Below are positions 1 to 12,671 of a DNA stretch of 64,000 nucleotides, one piece after another (position 1 is the stretch's first letter; every line of letters starts with the position of its first letter). Origin of the DNA: Haliotis asinina (taxonomy: Eukaryota; Mollusca; Gastropoda; Lepetellida; Haliotidae). The stretch spans positions 12,567,969 through 12,631,968 of the forward strand of contig NC_090288.1 in assembly GCF_037392515.1 (NCBI RefSeq). Reading direction: 5' to 3'. A model generated the notes under the pieces. That model searched no databases. It saw only the letters and a program-made list of their open reading frames with translations, and had not been told where the DNA came from. The position numbers were made by a program, and so were the translations under genes.

Positions 1-1190
1 GAAGTGTCTACGCAGTGGAACGACATTAAATGCAAAATAGAAACACGATCACTATTGACTCAACAGACAACATAATTCATAATTATATTCAATATCCTGT
101 TTATCATTTAACAAATTGTGATTTAATCATAAACTGCCATTAAATCTTTAAGCACTGTTTGTACCATCTATCCTGCGAAGCAAACTATACAAACGGTAAC
201 ATATGAACCTCGGAGGTGACAATTTCGCTCTTACATATTCCGAAATTCCACTTCAACATCCTCATCTCACAAAAGTACTTAATGCTTGAATACATATATG
301 AGACAAGAATGTTTAAATATATATTCTTTTTTTCACACCTTTCTCAGAAAATCGTATATGTTCTCTTGCATATCTTCACGATTTCTGCAGCAGTGTTTCC
401 ATATGTAAACATTACCTGTGTATAAAGAAGCTAAGGTTATCATCGAACACAAGTAGACTCCTTTACCTCCCTTCGGAAGTAAACTGCCTCCTTTGTATGG
501 AGTTCTTTTTGCCTAACTATCAACACAGTTCGTTCATTTAAAACGATGCTGAAAACGAGGACAGTTCAACCTCTGTATTTGTATATGGGTTGGCGGGTTT
601 TTCAGAAATATGCAAGTACCTTGACGACAACTGTCAATGTAACCTCTACCTAGGTTAAGTCCGAGGTCACCAATTACCAGGTCTGATGTCAAAAATACTC
701 CTGGATTATTTGCAGCTTTGCCGTGAACGTGAGAATTTGGGATTTTATTAAACCAGGAGTCTGAGTTTAATTGGGGAAGTGCAACCTGAGGGATTAGTGG
801 GTTAGGTTTATTGGCCTGTTTGAAGAGAAGCGTTAATGTTTTTGTCAAAGGTTCAGAGTGTCAATATTCCAGCTTTGGAAAAAAAACAACTCTTGCCTCT
901 CCAAAATACCGAGAAAATGCAGCTAGCTAGACTACGTACATTAGAATTTGGGTGGAAAAGGTAAAGGAAATATGATACAAACGTGAAGGAACGTTTACTT
1001 TCAAGACGTAACGTCTGTGTTACAGGTGTACGTTAAAACGTCTTCTCACTTCAGCATATAGCAAGCAATGGTGGTGCTACATCGCTCCCTTAATAGAAAC
1101 TTGTATTTTCATAATGTAAACTTGTATAATCATATTATACTCGTGTAGATTCGAGTTTCGAGTTTCGAGAATTGGCCATGCTTTTAAGAG
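1..1190. other. AT-rich intergenic DNA, nothing recognised
   Basis: Only short ORFs without recognisable domains. No repeat family, tRNA or transposon that I can support. Confidence 0.5.
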
Positions 1191-1245
1191 TGGACGAACG
1201 GGATGGGGTGGTCAGGCTGACGGACTTGGTTGACTCATGCACCGT
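1191..1245 (+). repeat. Family-B SINE fragment
   Basis: Short match to the interior of the (CTCA)-tailed family-B SINE: 'gggatggggtggtcaggctg' followed by 'cttggttgactcatgc'. Both ends are lost. The following stretch to about 2015 shows nothing I recognise. Confidence 0.5.
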
Positions 1246-2015
1246 ATATAGATGGTGAATATCAAATTCAAGCTTTTGATGAAACCTTGGAACCAAATAC
1301 AGGAACACTTGTCCTTTCATGTGATCCCTTTTTTGCCTTATCGTATGCCACAAAACTGTCTCCCAATATCAATGCAGACTCGTCTATAACGTCAAGGACT
1401 TCCATTGAGGCCAGTGAGATATATCCTACTTGTATATCAAAACGTAAGATAACACATATCGATGTTTATTTTATCTCAGAACGTTTAACAAAGTCAATCA
1501 AATGTCTGACTTAAAGGATATGTCAAAAGCATTAAACAATGCGATCGCGCACTATGTGTTTGCAGAATATCAACCACGGGTTAAACTGGCAAACAGATGT
1601 GGACACAATTGGCAACAGTGGTTAATGTGTAGATGACATTTAGACTAGGTAATATAATCAGATTGGAGTATAGTGACGTGTACCTTTGGGTGTACATTGA
1701 AACATAAGTATGGGTCATTCAGGTAATTATCTTAAAATAGGGTGGACATTGCTGATATTGGGGAAAAGTCAAAATGTCATTGATTGTGTCCGTCCCTTTG
1801 TCAGAATACACTCGACATTTCAAGACGTCGTGTTGTCATTTTTAGGGAATGGTGTGCATGTCGTTGGCGTTTTTGTAGTGAAATCGCCGAAAATGGTGCA
1901 GAATAACAAGGGTCATGAAAGGACGAACCCATCGAACCCATGATTACGGGATCATGTCAACTATGTTCCCTTGCACGATATTTGAGACTTTGGGACTTTG
2001 TTTATTTGTTTATTT
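1246..2015. other. Intergenic, nothing recognised
   Basis: No convincing gene or repeat. A run of 'tttgtttatttg' steps near 1998-2025 leads into the SINE that follows. Confidence 0.45.
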
Positions 2016-2059
2016 GTTTGTTGTTTAACGATGTACTCAGCAATATTACAGGTATATGA

Positions 2060-2315
2060 ACGTCCGTTGTCGACTAGGCCTTCAGCAACCCATGCTTGCC
2101 ATGAAAGGCGACTATGCTTGTCGTAAGAGGCGACGGGATCGGGTGGTCAGACTCGCTGACTTGGTTGACACATGCCATCGGTCCCCAGTTGCGCAGATCG
2201 ATGCTCATGTTGTTGATCACTGGATTGTCTGGTCCAGACTCAATTATTTACAGACCGCCGCCATATAGCTGGAATATTGCTGAGTGCGGCGTAAATTAAA
2301 CTCACTCACTCACCG
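2060..2315 (+). repeat. Family-B SINE, full length, inserted in another copy
   Basis: Reads head to tail on the plus strand: 'cttcagcaacccatgcttg', 'ggcgacgggatcgggtggtc', 'gctgacttggttgacaca', 'cagatcgatgctcatg', 'gatcactggattgtctggtc', 'ccgccgccatatagctgg', 'aatattgctgagtgcggcg', then (CTCA)n. It is flanked by the 9-bp direct repeat ggtatatga (2051-2059 and 2316-2324), as expected of a target-site duplication. It also carries a ~20-bp internal duplication of 'atgcttg(cc/tc)...ggcgac' near its head. Confidence 0.8.
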
Positions 2316-2325
2316 GGTATATGAC

Positions 2326-2391
2326 TGCGGTGTGTAACTAATCCGGTGTGTAACTAATCCGGTGTGTAACTAATGTAGTGTGTAACTAATC
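2326..2391. repeat. 16-bp tandem repeat x4 inside a SINE
   Basis: The unit ggtgtgtaactaatcc repeats about four times, the last copies diverged. It corresponds to the 'gcggtctgtaaataatcg' part of normal family-B SINEs, so it is a local expansion of SINE sequence. Confidence 0.75.
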
Positions 2392-2879
2392 TGGGCCTGA
2401 CAATCCAGTGATCAACAGCATGAGGATCGATCTGGCATATAATTCACATAGGATGACATGTGTCAACCAAGTCAGCAATCCTGACGACCTAATCCCGTTA
2501 GTCCTCTCTTGCGACACGTATGAGTGATTGAAGATCAATTCTAACCCGGATCTTCACGGGTGATTGGTCACTAAAGGCTGGTTTGGATGCAGATCATCGC
2601 AGCGAACAACGAAATAAACCCACCATATATCATCCCAGTGAGATCCGTGCCTAGACGTACACACCACAAGCGTCTTGGAAAACTACATGTATTAAAACTG
2701 CCATCACTCATATCAGCCTTTCGTCATCTTTGTGGTCAAACGCCATTTGATCATGTCATTCATCCAAAACTACAAGGATAATTTTAAGTATATCATCATT
2801 TACGGTGAGAACAATAGGCATAACTTTATATGTTATACAAAATCCACTGTATTCCAGATTGGCTCTACGATCTATGGAA

Positions 2880-3535
2880 AATCAGGAAGGCGCTGAGGTC
2901 TTTGGTATATCAGAGCGGTATGATATATTAGGAGGACTCTATGGTCTATAGCATACCAGATAGGTGCTACTCACCATATTACATCAGACTGGCTCAATGA
3001 CCTATAGTATATCAGATAGGTACTATGGTTTACATTATATCAGATCGATGCTGTTGTCTATGCTATATCAGATCGGTACTATGGTCTACACTATATCAGA
3101 TCGACTCTATGGTCTAGACCATATCGGTGATATGTCTATAGAATATCAGTGTTATGGTCTATAGAAGTATATCAGATCGCTGCAATGAAGTATAGTTAAT
3201 CAGATCGCTCCTATGGTCTATAGTATGTCGGATCGGTACTATGGTATGTGACATATCAGATCGAGTCTGTGGTCTGTAGTATATCAGATCGGTTTTATGG
3301 TTTACAGTACTTCAGATCGCAGCTATGGTCCAAGGTATATCAGATCGAGTCTGTGGTCTATAGTATAAAAGATCGGTTTTATGGTTTACAGTATTTCAGA
3401 TCACACCTATGGCCTATAGTATATCAGATCGAGTCTGTGGTCTATACTAGTATATCAGATCGGTGCTATGGTCTGTAGTGTATGAGATCGCTGCATTGGT
3501 CTACAGTATTTCAGATCAGCGCTCAAGTCTGTGAT
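2880..3535. repeat. 28-bp minisatellite with an 84-bp higher-order unit
   Basis: Degenerate tandem array of a 28-bp unit close to 'agatcggtgctatggtctat' followed by 'agtatatc'. In the right half the unit 'agatcgagtctgtggtc' recurs at 3258, 3342 and 3426, exactly 84 bp apart, so three 28-mers have been amplified together. The left half is more diverged. The period is a multiple of three, which keeps a spurious frame open (3248-3478); I do not call it a gene. Confidence 0.85.
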
Positions 3536-3539
3536 ACAT

Positions 3540-4845
3540 CGGTGCTCCTTTTGTTTCGATCAACGTTTCACTCCAATACCTTTCGCGGTCTCCGTGACAA
3601 CGCATTTACATTATATAACGTTTTAATGATTCTGAACACCCCTCACCTAGAAGTTCATCCTTTGTATAAACAGATTTCTATTAAGGTCAAAACATGAAAC
3701 AGTCTCTCCCTTTCATTCAACACCTTCAGTTTACATACTGTCCAAAGAACATGTTCATAATATTTGGAGATAAACCAGTCCAATATTTCTCCGCTAGGTT
3801 AGGCGTGTATGTTTATTCGTGTGTCCAGCACCACAAATGGACACTTCAAAGCACCAGGTGTCAATATTATCCTGACTTAGCTGTGACACGGCAACTATTT
3901 GCACGCATTCACAACCATCAGCTGTTAACGTACATTTACACATCTTTCCGTAAATCTTGTCAGAAAAGGAGATCATTACCTAGCCCAATAGCCTCAAAAC
4001 GATGGTATAAAAATATTGAATTTAAACGTTCCCTTAAACACAGTATAATTAACCCACAATAAACCTTACAATGTTTGCCAAGAGAAGAAAGTTCATGTTT
4101 GGTCTACTTTTCGAAATGTTTCCAACAACGTAAATTGTTTTAGGTAATTACAATGCTGAGGTTGTCAGAGAAGAATGTATCAAGCCAAAACATATTTAAT
4201 TACAGGTCGACTTTAACGAAATTTATCCATTAACTTTAACTGCTTTAGGTGATTACAAAACATATATTTGACGAATGTTAGCGACGAATGTTTCTCCTGT
4301 ATAGCAATGTTGGTTGTAGCGAGACTTCGACTTTAACGAGCCTATTTTTTAGCTCCTTAAGTTTTATATCATACTCTAAAACAAACTGATTTCAGTGTAT
4401 TTATGAAGCGTTTGTCACATATCATAAGAGGAGTTCAAGTTGCTGTCTGTCGAACATAAAAGGATTTGAATTTGTATTAGCCTTTTGGCAAATATAAGAG
4501 ATTTAAAATACGCAGATGCACATAAAATAGTGTGAAATCTTTTCAGACCGTGAACATTCGTGTGAATATATTTCCTCGTAAACAGTGGAAGGATAAGTTG
4601 GCCAAGTAGATGAGGGTCTGCAAATCGCCAGATCGAATCCAAAACGCGTAGCAAGTTTCCCGCTGTGCCGTTGTTGCCAACGGTGTGGATCCCTTGTGTT
4701 TAAGGCTCAAATTGTGTCATTGGTTTGTGCTAACCAATTATCATATCATTTACGTCAGCAGCGTATACATTCCCTCCATCCACCCATCCTCTCAGGTCTT
4801 AGTCGACAAGGTGTTACTAAATATTGCCACACAAATGACACTTGT
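3540..4845. other. Intergenic, nothing recognised
   Basis: A 122-codon plus-strand ORF at 3694-4062 has no domain I recognise and a composition like the surrounding DNA; not called. No repeats of note. Confidence 0.4.
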
Positions 4846-5032
4846 GAAGATCTGGGTTCGGAGTGGATCTTCCTTCAGCAACCCATGTTTGTCGTAAAAG
4901 GCGACTAACAGGATCGGGTGGTCAGACTCGCTGCCTTGGTTGACACATATCATAGTATCCCAAATCCGCAGATCGATGTTCATGCTGTTGATCACTGGAT
5001 TGTTTGGTCCACATTCGATTATTTACAGACAC
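4846..5032 (+). repeat. Family-B SINE, tail truncated
   Basis: Matches 'ttcagcaacccatg', 'gtcgtaaaaggcgactaac', 'gatcgggtggtcagactcgc', 'gcagatcgatgttcatgctg', 'gatcactggattgtttggtc' and 'tatttacagac'. It stops before the 'atattgctgagtgcggcg' tail. Confidence 0.75.
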
Positions 5033-6364
5033 AGGCTTTAAACAACAAACCAACCAAACAAAGCCAAGCCAAACAAAACGATCTCATTGTTAGAGCAATT
5101 AATTGCACCTTGTCGTAATAATATTTAAAATGTTTAAATGCTACAAAAATACTGAAACGTTGTCTGTTGCTTGTGTTTAAGCTGTTTAAGCTTTTCTAGT
5201 ACGGAATACACCATATGTGTATTTCGTTATGGGTTTAAACATTTTTAACCATGATAACATCTTGGCAACACTTCTCCTTTTCAAGCAAATTATTCGGGTG
5301 GCGGATGATACCCATACATCAGAACATGCCTACCCTTGAGAACACCAGGTGTCATCCCTTATTTTCAGTGATCCATTGATAAACTTTACTCAGCTATTTT
5401 GCCTTTTACGCTGAATGGAAACTGCTTCTTTAGATAACAGAGATTTTCCCTTCTCTTACATTGAGAGTTTCTGGGTGCGTTTACAGTGCATTTCGTTCAG
5501 AGTAGCTGGTCGTAAGAGATTACTGGATCAGGTGATGGCTGTTTTGGGAGGCACTGTGTCCCATTCATCCGAAATACAAAACATATCTATGGAATGGCTT
5601 GAATTCGATTCACCACTTCCTTCCAAAAACAAACTTTCCATCTTTCCTTTAACGGACGGCTCCGCCTGTCAATATCCATTCTTTATCCCCAATTAGTCAA
5701 AAATCAACAGAAAAGGCAATTGTCCTAAAAACATCTCGCTTTCAAAGAGTGTAGGCAGTTAACCTATAAATATTCGCCAAACTTTGCGTAAGATTCGCCA
5801 GTCTTTAAAAATACATGAGCTTGTCGTGACATTAACACAAAGCAATAAGCTGAGTACATACGATGGGGGAAATAATGACGCGACCGACACAATGGCAACT
5901 CAAATACGACTCTGTTTTCCCCTAACATTAAAGCCAGTGTTTCTTCGATCTCCCGAGAGAGCATCTGCGGCGAATGAAGCTTTGGTCAATATTTGGACGA
6001 GATAACGCGTGCGAGTGGTCACTGGCTTAGTGGACAGAAGACTTACCTCCGCGCCGGGCTCATTTCGAGGACCTATTGCTGTGACCTAGACAAAAGCGTA
6101 ACACTGTGATGTGCGAGTTGCACAGGCTGTGGTCAGCAGGGCAGTCTTGTTGACCATCACTCGGACACGTGGTCACATTGTTAATTGTGATTGTGGCCGA
6201 ACAAAACAGTTACTTCTTTTAGAGGTAGGTGGGAAAGGTCATGCGGTATAAAGGGACATTACCTATATACGATGGGACCTCGTTATAACTATTCATTTTC
6301 TGGCTGTTTTTCTATATTAAACTAATGGACATTCATCCAAATGACACGGTAAACTACGTTTAGA
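5033..6364. other. Intergenic, nothing firm
   Basis: A 93-codon ORF at 5415-5696 has no recognisable domain, and at 5505-5535 it runs through a stretch resembling the SINE motif 'gtcgtaagagg...gatc'. Not called as a gene. Confidence 0.4.
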
Positions 6365-6480
6365 GTGAGTGAAAATGTTCCTCCGCTTTTAGCAATATTC
6401 CAGCAATATCACGACAGGGGACACCAAATATTGACTTGACACATTGTACTAATGAGGGAAACCGAATCCGTCTTCGGCGT
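6365..6480 (-). repeat. Family-A tRNA-derived SINE, degraded
   Basis: Minus-sense copy: 'ccgcttttagcaatattcc', 'agcaatatcacgacagggga', 'acaccaaat', 'cacattgtac', and a damaged B-box region 'gaaaccgaatccgtcttcgg'. A second scrap of the same family, 'tgggcttcaaaaatcgtacc' then 'atgtgggacatcgaacccgg', lies at 6653-6696. Confidence 0.6.
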
Positions 6481-6699
6481 GGCTTATTGATGCTTTACAA
6501 AGTAGACTATATGAATGCCAGAGAGAGATCAGTGGCGACTGACATCATTGGTGCGTGGTGCATAACGACAAAACGTGGAAGACACCGGGTGTTGCCGTGA
6601 ATGGTAGGCATGTCCTTGTAGTGCCCATGGCTATTCCAAGTTGCGCCAGAGGTGGGCTTCAAAAATCGTACCCATGTGGGACATCGAACCCGGCAAAAT

Positions 6700-9600
6700 G
6701 TCTCGATTTAGTTTTCCACCAATATCACGCCGATGGACACGAGAAATGGTCTTCAAACATTGCTCCCGCGTAGAATTAGGGGTTAGTGCAAATGAACGGG
6801 CTTGTCCAGACACATGCACGCACGCACGCACACTCACGTCGCAACATCAGTGGGTGAGTCATACATCATACAGAGTGCATGCAAACCAACCTGCTGGTAT
6901 GCTGTCCTTTGATTGACTAACCATGTAACTACGTAGCCTCCCGTGAACGACGTCACCGTACACAATGATGTGTGCATCAGCCGTGCATGTTGGCGTTACA
7001 GCTCAACATCCCAACATGACTGAACTTTACTTAAACTTAAATGAAAGTTTCTTTCCTTTCTTTTTAACGTCCAGTATAAACGAATCGCAAGAGGAGTGCT
7101 TGCTACTTTACAGTGGCATAAACTAATGTAACCCTCACTGAGCAATTTTGTTACATACATATGTACATATGTATGTACGTTAATACCAGTATTTCGTATT
7201 GGGTTGAAACATGTCTAAAATATACTTTACAATGAACGCGGAAATTTCGATAAATATAAAACATCAATGACAGCCAGTAACCAGTCTCGATTAACAGCCT
7301 AAACGGAACAGAGAAAAACCGAATCACTGGTATAAATGAAGGAAGGAAGTGCCGAACAGGTGCTCGAAGACATTTCTGCTTTAAACGGTTATTGTCCGAT
7401 CCCGTCTACAGAAAGTGCGTGGTCTTGAGTAACTATCAATTAGCGAGGACACCGGGTGTTAGATAAGAAATTAGCGTGTTTAACTGACAGCGAGTGGTCA
7501 CTTAGTACAAGTCACATAGCGGCATTTCAAAGGACACCATTTTGTTAACTGATGTGTATAAAACAGGCCTTCAGTGCTTTGTTTCCTGATCAAACGTTAA
7601 ATAGTCATGAATTACTCTAATGAATTAATCTGTCATCGAATTTCATAATTCGAGCATATTCAGCTGAATAGGAGTCCCTGTTCCTGTCTAGTTTGTAGGA
7701 TTGTAACTGTCGCTGGATTGCACTATCGCTGGATTGCAGTCTTCGATAGCAATTGATCGGCGGTAGAGGTGAAAAACTATCAATGCATTCGTGTCACTGT
7801 CGATAGTTTAGTAATTAACTTCCGTTGACAAGAACGCAGCGTTAAATACAGTTCCAGATTCGTTCACTTTGATATACAGTTATCCGTCCCTGTTATCTGT
7901 TAACTGATTGCTTACTGTGGATTTCAAGTCCCTGCCTCTTATGACAAGAGACTGAAACAAGTTGAAAAAAGATTGCAAAAATATTGCAATAGTTAGTCGC
8001 AATAGACTATCGCTATCTCAATACTTGCTTTTCCCTCAATAGTCAAGTTTGATTAAACGGGAGGATGAAAGTCATTTGACTATACAGGTCTCAAAGAAAA
8101 GGTCTGCAGATGTGACATGCGTGCATGAAACGCTCTGTACCAATGCAGCTGTGTATACAGAGCATTCCGACATCACACAAGACATGCCCATCATTTGTGC
8201 AAACCCTTTGTTTTGATATGACAGAAGCGTGCATGATCTTGACATTGCGACCAGTCATGCACCGGATTGATTCCATGTTGTGTTTATTTCTTGTACAATG
8301 CCTGCATTCTTGCTTGTTTCACTTGGTTGTTTTTGCTTAAGGGCGCTCAGAAAATACATTCCAAGGAAGATTTTTTCTAAATGTATACAGCTGTACTTAA
8401 AGACATAATGAAGAGAGTTAACATTTGTTTGTTTTAAGGATCGGGTTTTAATTGACAACAGAAACACGTGGCTTGTCTTCTCGAAGCAGAATTTGTCGAA
8501 TTTCTGGGAACTGATTATTGAACAAAAGTTAAGATTACAGTAATTGACAAGTGTACGTCTACTCACACAATAAACATACTTGTGAACCGTAAACGGTTTT
8601 GTGTCACTAGATTTCTTGGTTCAGACACGGTAGCACTGGATTATTTGGCTCAGACCCGCCATCACTGGATTGTCTGGTGCGGACAAGATGGGTACCCGAA
8701 GATGGGCTGGATGCGGTGTTGTGAAACACTATTTGTTAAAGCCGAAGTAGTCATCAGAGCTGCCAGGACTTCTCTAACATTCTTGAGGATGCCATCACCG
8801 ATTTCCAGTGATTCATTATGTAACAGTCATCATTATTTGCGGCAGGTAATCGAGAATAATCGAGATCATTCTCTTGTGTTGACATTTTGCATAGCCTAGT
8901 TGGGAACGTGTTCCCATGTCGCCAAAGACGGGTTCGATCACCAATTGTGTTCAAAGTGTGATGCCAATTTCTGGTATCTCCCTCTACCCCCCACCGTGAG
9001 GTTGCTCTAAGTTTATAAATTTTATATGTAGATAAATCATATTCATTCATTACAGTTTTGCTTTCAGTCACTTTAACCATCCTACCGTCTAAATAACCAT
9101 CGTTACATCTTCCTACCTACCGAGTAATTACAGACGTTTCACCATATGTTGGTTTGTCGTGTATTGCTTCAACGCTACAGGTATGTTTATCAATTACTAA
9201 ATAACTTTTTAAAAGCCGATTAAAACAAGTACGCTAAATTACAGTTCCTGAAAGGAAACACTAATCTTAGATCGCGATAACTGTAATTCGTTACACACAT
9301 TAATTTCGACTAAACTATAGAACCAGTGTCCGCGAGAAAAGAGTTCGTTATATCCGATTGTTCGCTATGAGAGGGTTAGTTTTAAACGTAGTATGCATTG
9401 TGGATTAGACAAGATCAAAGGCATGTTGTGTAAAACTGACAGGAACTCTTCTAAACTGAGGTATATACAATACATTCAGTCCTACCTGAAACGGACAATA
9501 CCCGGCGAGATAGCCCATAACGTCTGCTGACCAACTGACCAATGACCAGTGATCACGGCTTTATCGCCATCTCATCCCTCATGTTGGTGTTACTAAGCCC

Positions 9601-9925
9601 AAACCAAAATGTCAGCAAGTAAGGAATTTGGAGATACAAACTTTTACATCACTGTGAGTACTGAACAAATACAGAGTAATGGTTTTACAGGGAATGAACA
9701 TACCTTTGACCATCTACAAAGTGACCAGACGCTGTGGACTCAATATACAGTTTGTATTCGGATTAAAGGTGGGAAGGTTGTGCCTTTTGGCTTTTCACAC
9801 GTGTTGAAAGTTGAATAATTTTATATATGAATATGCTGAATATGAATATTTAACATCTGTGCGGTTGTTGTCTCAGTACGGAAATGTCCAAACCTAATTA
9901 TCCCGTGCTTCAAGGTGTGAAATCA
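6700..9925. other. Intergenic; palindrome and SINE scraps only
   Basis: Long AT-rich stretch. It holds a perfect 26-bp palindrome at 7152-7177, a short (GCAC)n run near 6815-6835, and two scraps like the SINE motif 'cactggattgtctgg' near 8634-8680. Short ORFs, including 9609-9818, have no recognisable domain. Confidence 0.4.
7152..7177. repeat. Perfect 26-bp palindrome
   Basis: The half-site tacatacatatgt is followed immediately by its exact reverse complement. It consists only of alternating AC/AT steps, so chance or microsatellite slippage is a possible origin. Confidence 0.85.
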
Positions 9926-9929
9926 GGCA

Positions 9930-10445
9930 ATAATGATGGGTTTTTTTAGTATGACATTTTTACTAATAAGAAAACGAACGTGCTTTTTAATGACTCCTTA
10001 CCTAATCAGGCCCCAAGAAATACTTTCTGTATGACATTTTCACAAAAAAGGAGCAAATATGCTTTTTGTACGTCACTTTCACTAATCAGGCAATAAAGAT
10101 GCTTTTTGGATGATATTTTCACTAGAATCAAATACAGATGCGTTTATTTGATACTTTCGCAAACAATGACACTTTCTGTATGACATTTTCACACAAAGAA
10201 GACAACAAAGATCATTTTTGTATAATACTTTCTCCAGAAGGCAACAAAGATGCCTTGTTATTTTAAGACTATCGCAAATAAAGTTACTTTCTGTAAGACA
10301 TTTTCACAAAATAGACAATAAATATGCTTTTTGTATGACGCTTTCACTAATCAGACAACAAAGATGCTTTTTATTTGAAACTTTCGCAAATCAGGCAAGA
10401 AAGATGCCTTTTAATTGCCACTATCTCTAAAAAGGCAATATGGAT
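9930..10445. repeat. ~40-bp degenerate tandem repeat, about 12 units
   Basis: Units resemble 'atgctttttgtatgacattt' + 'tcactaatcaggcaataaag'. Lengths vary from about 33 to 41 bp and every copy is diverged, so the array is old. Subtypes alternate: 'ctttcgcaaa' and 'acattttcaca' variants recur every third or fourth unit, hinting at a former higher-order unit of about 110 bp. Confidence 0.75.
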
Positions 10446-11659
10446 ATCTATAACATTTAGGTTTTGATCAATGTTCCCAGATTCATCATATAGTATATTA
10501 CATTTGGTTTAACGGTACCATCTAGGCTACATGCATATACATCCATGAAGATCCAGGATAGATGGATGGTCATGCTCTTGATCACTGGATTGTCCGGTTT
10601 CGCTTATATACCTTTCGATCTATAGATGGGGTATTAGTGAGTGAGACACAAAACAACAAAACAAACAAACCAAAAAAATAATAAAATTATCCACTAATAA
10701 ATTGATTTAGACTGCAACGCTTACAATACGCAATTAACGACTTCTATAGGATTGTAAATAAATATTAAAATCTCCCAGGAGATTGCGGTTTCTTTCGTTT
10801 TAGAGTTTTTGTTTCACCAAGATAGAACCTACAGCTATATAAAATAGCCATATAACCCATTGTGTGAACGCGAATAACGCCAGCTTAGTTAGAGATACCC
10901 TCAGATCTAGTTGCCAACGTCAGAGGCTGATTCTGTCTTATGCGAATATCTTTATTCCCCGCTCACCTGTTTCATCGCGGCAAGAATTTACCTTGAAGCG
11001 TTTCAAAGCGTCTCATAAAACTTTGCATTCCGGAAACAACTCGCGATTTAAGTTCGTCGGACTTTTAAGTACCCGCCAAGTATCTGTTTTACAGCAGTCT
11101 GGCACATACTTAGAGTAAAGAAAGGCATTACGTCTTGTAGTGTTAACGCTCTTCTGGTAAACGGTGGATGTTCCACACATTGCCTTCTTCACACCTCAAC
11201 AATCTCAACAAATACACGTTTTTGCATGTATCCTCTTTTCAAAAATTGACCTTGCAGGTGGTATTTGAATAAACTTCTTTTAATTTTCTTAAAAAAAGAT
11301 TACGACCTTGCGTGTGGGCGTGTTGCATTGCCATCAGTAAATTAGTGGAATTAGATCAAGCAGGTTTAAATTGTTAACAGAATCCATTGAAAGACCAAAT
11401 ATCTGCGAAAAGTGTATGAATAGACCTTCAAACCATCATTGAAAGCCTTTACTAGTATATTAACTACTAATAATGAATCCACCCTTTGTAACCTAGCTCT
11501 CTGTGTTAAGTATGGATTTATTCGTCGTAACAATCACCTACAATTAGCCATGTCCTAATGTATATACCTACATGTATCACGACGCTGTATGCGACTCTCT
11601 TGTATAAGGGCCGGTGGCCTAAAATAGGCGATTGTCTTGCCTTGTCTACCTACCTTCAG
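10446..11659. other. Intergenic; one SINE scrap
   Basis: A family-B SINE scrap lies at about 10555-10605 ('ggtcatgctcttgatcactg', 'gattgtccgg'). Otherwise nothing recognised. Confidence 0.4.
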
Positions 11660-11775
11660 TAACTAGTACTTGTCCTAAGGGGCTACTAACGGAATCGAGT
11701 GGTCAGACTAGAAGACTTGGTTTACACATGCCATCGGTTCCAAGGTCGATGGTCATGCTGTTAATACAGTTGGAT
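11660..11775 (+). repeat. Family-B SINE fragment
   Basis: Matches 'acttgtcctaaggggctact', 'aacggaatcgagtggtcaga', 'gacttggtttacacatgcca' and 'gatggtcatgctgtt'. The tail is missing. Confidence 0.65.
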
Positions 11776-12149
11776 TAAAAAAGTATTATATACAAATTAT
11801 TGCCTGGGGTATCGCTGCAAAACTGCAAACAAATAAACAAACACGCATGTGTTGGTAGTGTGTAACTGTATGACCTTTCAGTGGTATCAACACGTAACCT
11901 TCGACCACTTATTTCTGACTGTCAAACACGTACAATTTCAATAGGACAGTAATTGACATGTTGGCAAATTGTGAGTACGAAGCGTCTCCTCTTGTTACAA
12001 CATTGATAGAAATATTTATTAATATGCTTCAGAGTTAGGTACTGGCGATATCAAAGCACCCGAGGGATGGTTTGCAAATTAGAAAACGAGGTTAGTCTTA
12101 TAGCTGTTTATAGTACACCATTGTTTATGTTTCAGAAAGCCATCAAACT

Positions 12150-12410
12150 CTAAACATGGGTCGGTCGAAAAAACAAAACAAAAACAATACCTTCATAAAG
12201 ACAAAATTATCTAAATGATGTTCTTGATTCCCATTTACTGTAGTTCCTACTACAATTCGAGTATGCGGTGTTGGAATGAAAAAAAAATTCTTTTTCCAGG
12301 GGGGGTCGGCAATAAATCAGAAGGATCGGTCGGTCGATGAGAATGACAGGAAACAAAACACAAAACAAACAAACAAACAAAAAACAACAACAAAATAGAA
12401 AAATATTATA
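12150..12410. repeat. Possible repeat bounded by 'ggtcggtcg' and A-rich runs
   Basis: The motif 'gggtcggtcga' followed by a CAAAA-rich run occurs at 12157-12190, and 'ggtcggtcggtcga' followed by (CAAA)n at 12327-12400. The paired motif-plus-A-rich structure suggests two copies of a small retroposed element. I cannot name it. Confidence 0.35.
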
Positions 12411-12609
12411 AAATTTGAGGCTGCTTCAGAATTAGGAATGTGTTATTTCATAGCATTCCAAGGGAGTTGACGCCTTAGGCACAGATATACAGAAAGGATC
12501 CAAGGACAAGATTACTTTCATTATGCTTTCAACCACGTTTAGCTGTCATAGGCTTTGTGATATGTCTCCCGACTAAGTTTAACAGCGATTTCAACCATAC
12601 ACGTCTAAT

Positions 12610-12642
12610 TGGTGAAGGTTCATATATATATATATATATATC
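12610..12642. repeat. (TA)n microsatellite
   Basis: A run of alternating 'ta' of about 20 bp starting near 12621. Confidence 0.6.
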
Positions 12643-12671
12643 CGCGATCACCTATATTTCACCACGATTAT

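Larger units (their letters stand above)
2016..2575 (-). repeat. Family-B SINE, split by a younger SINE
   Basis: Minus-sense copy of the ~250-bp family-B SINE. Its tail-proximal part ('cactcagcaatatt' type) is at 2016-2059, and the rest resumes at 2325 with 'ccagtgatcaacagcatgag', 'gtgtcaaccaagtcagc' and 'ctaacccggatcttcacggg'. The interruption at 2060-2315 is another SINE in the opposite orientation. Within the resumed part a 16-bp unit (ggtgtgtaactaatcc) is repeated about four times at 2326-2391. Confidence 0.75.
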
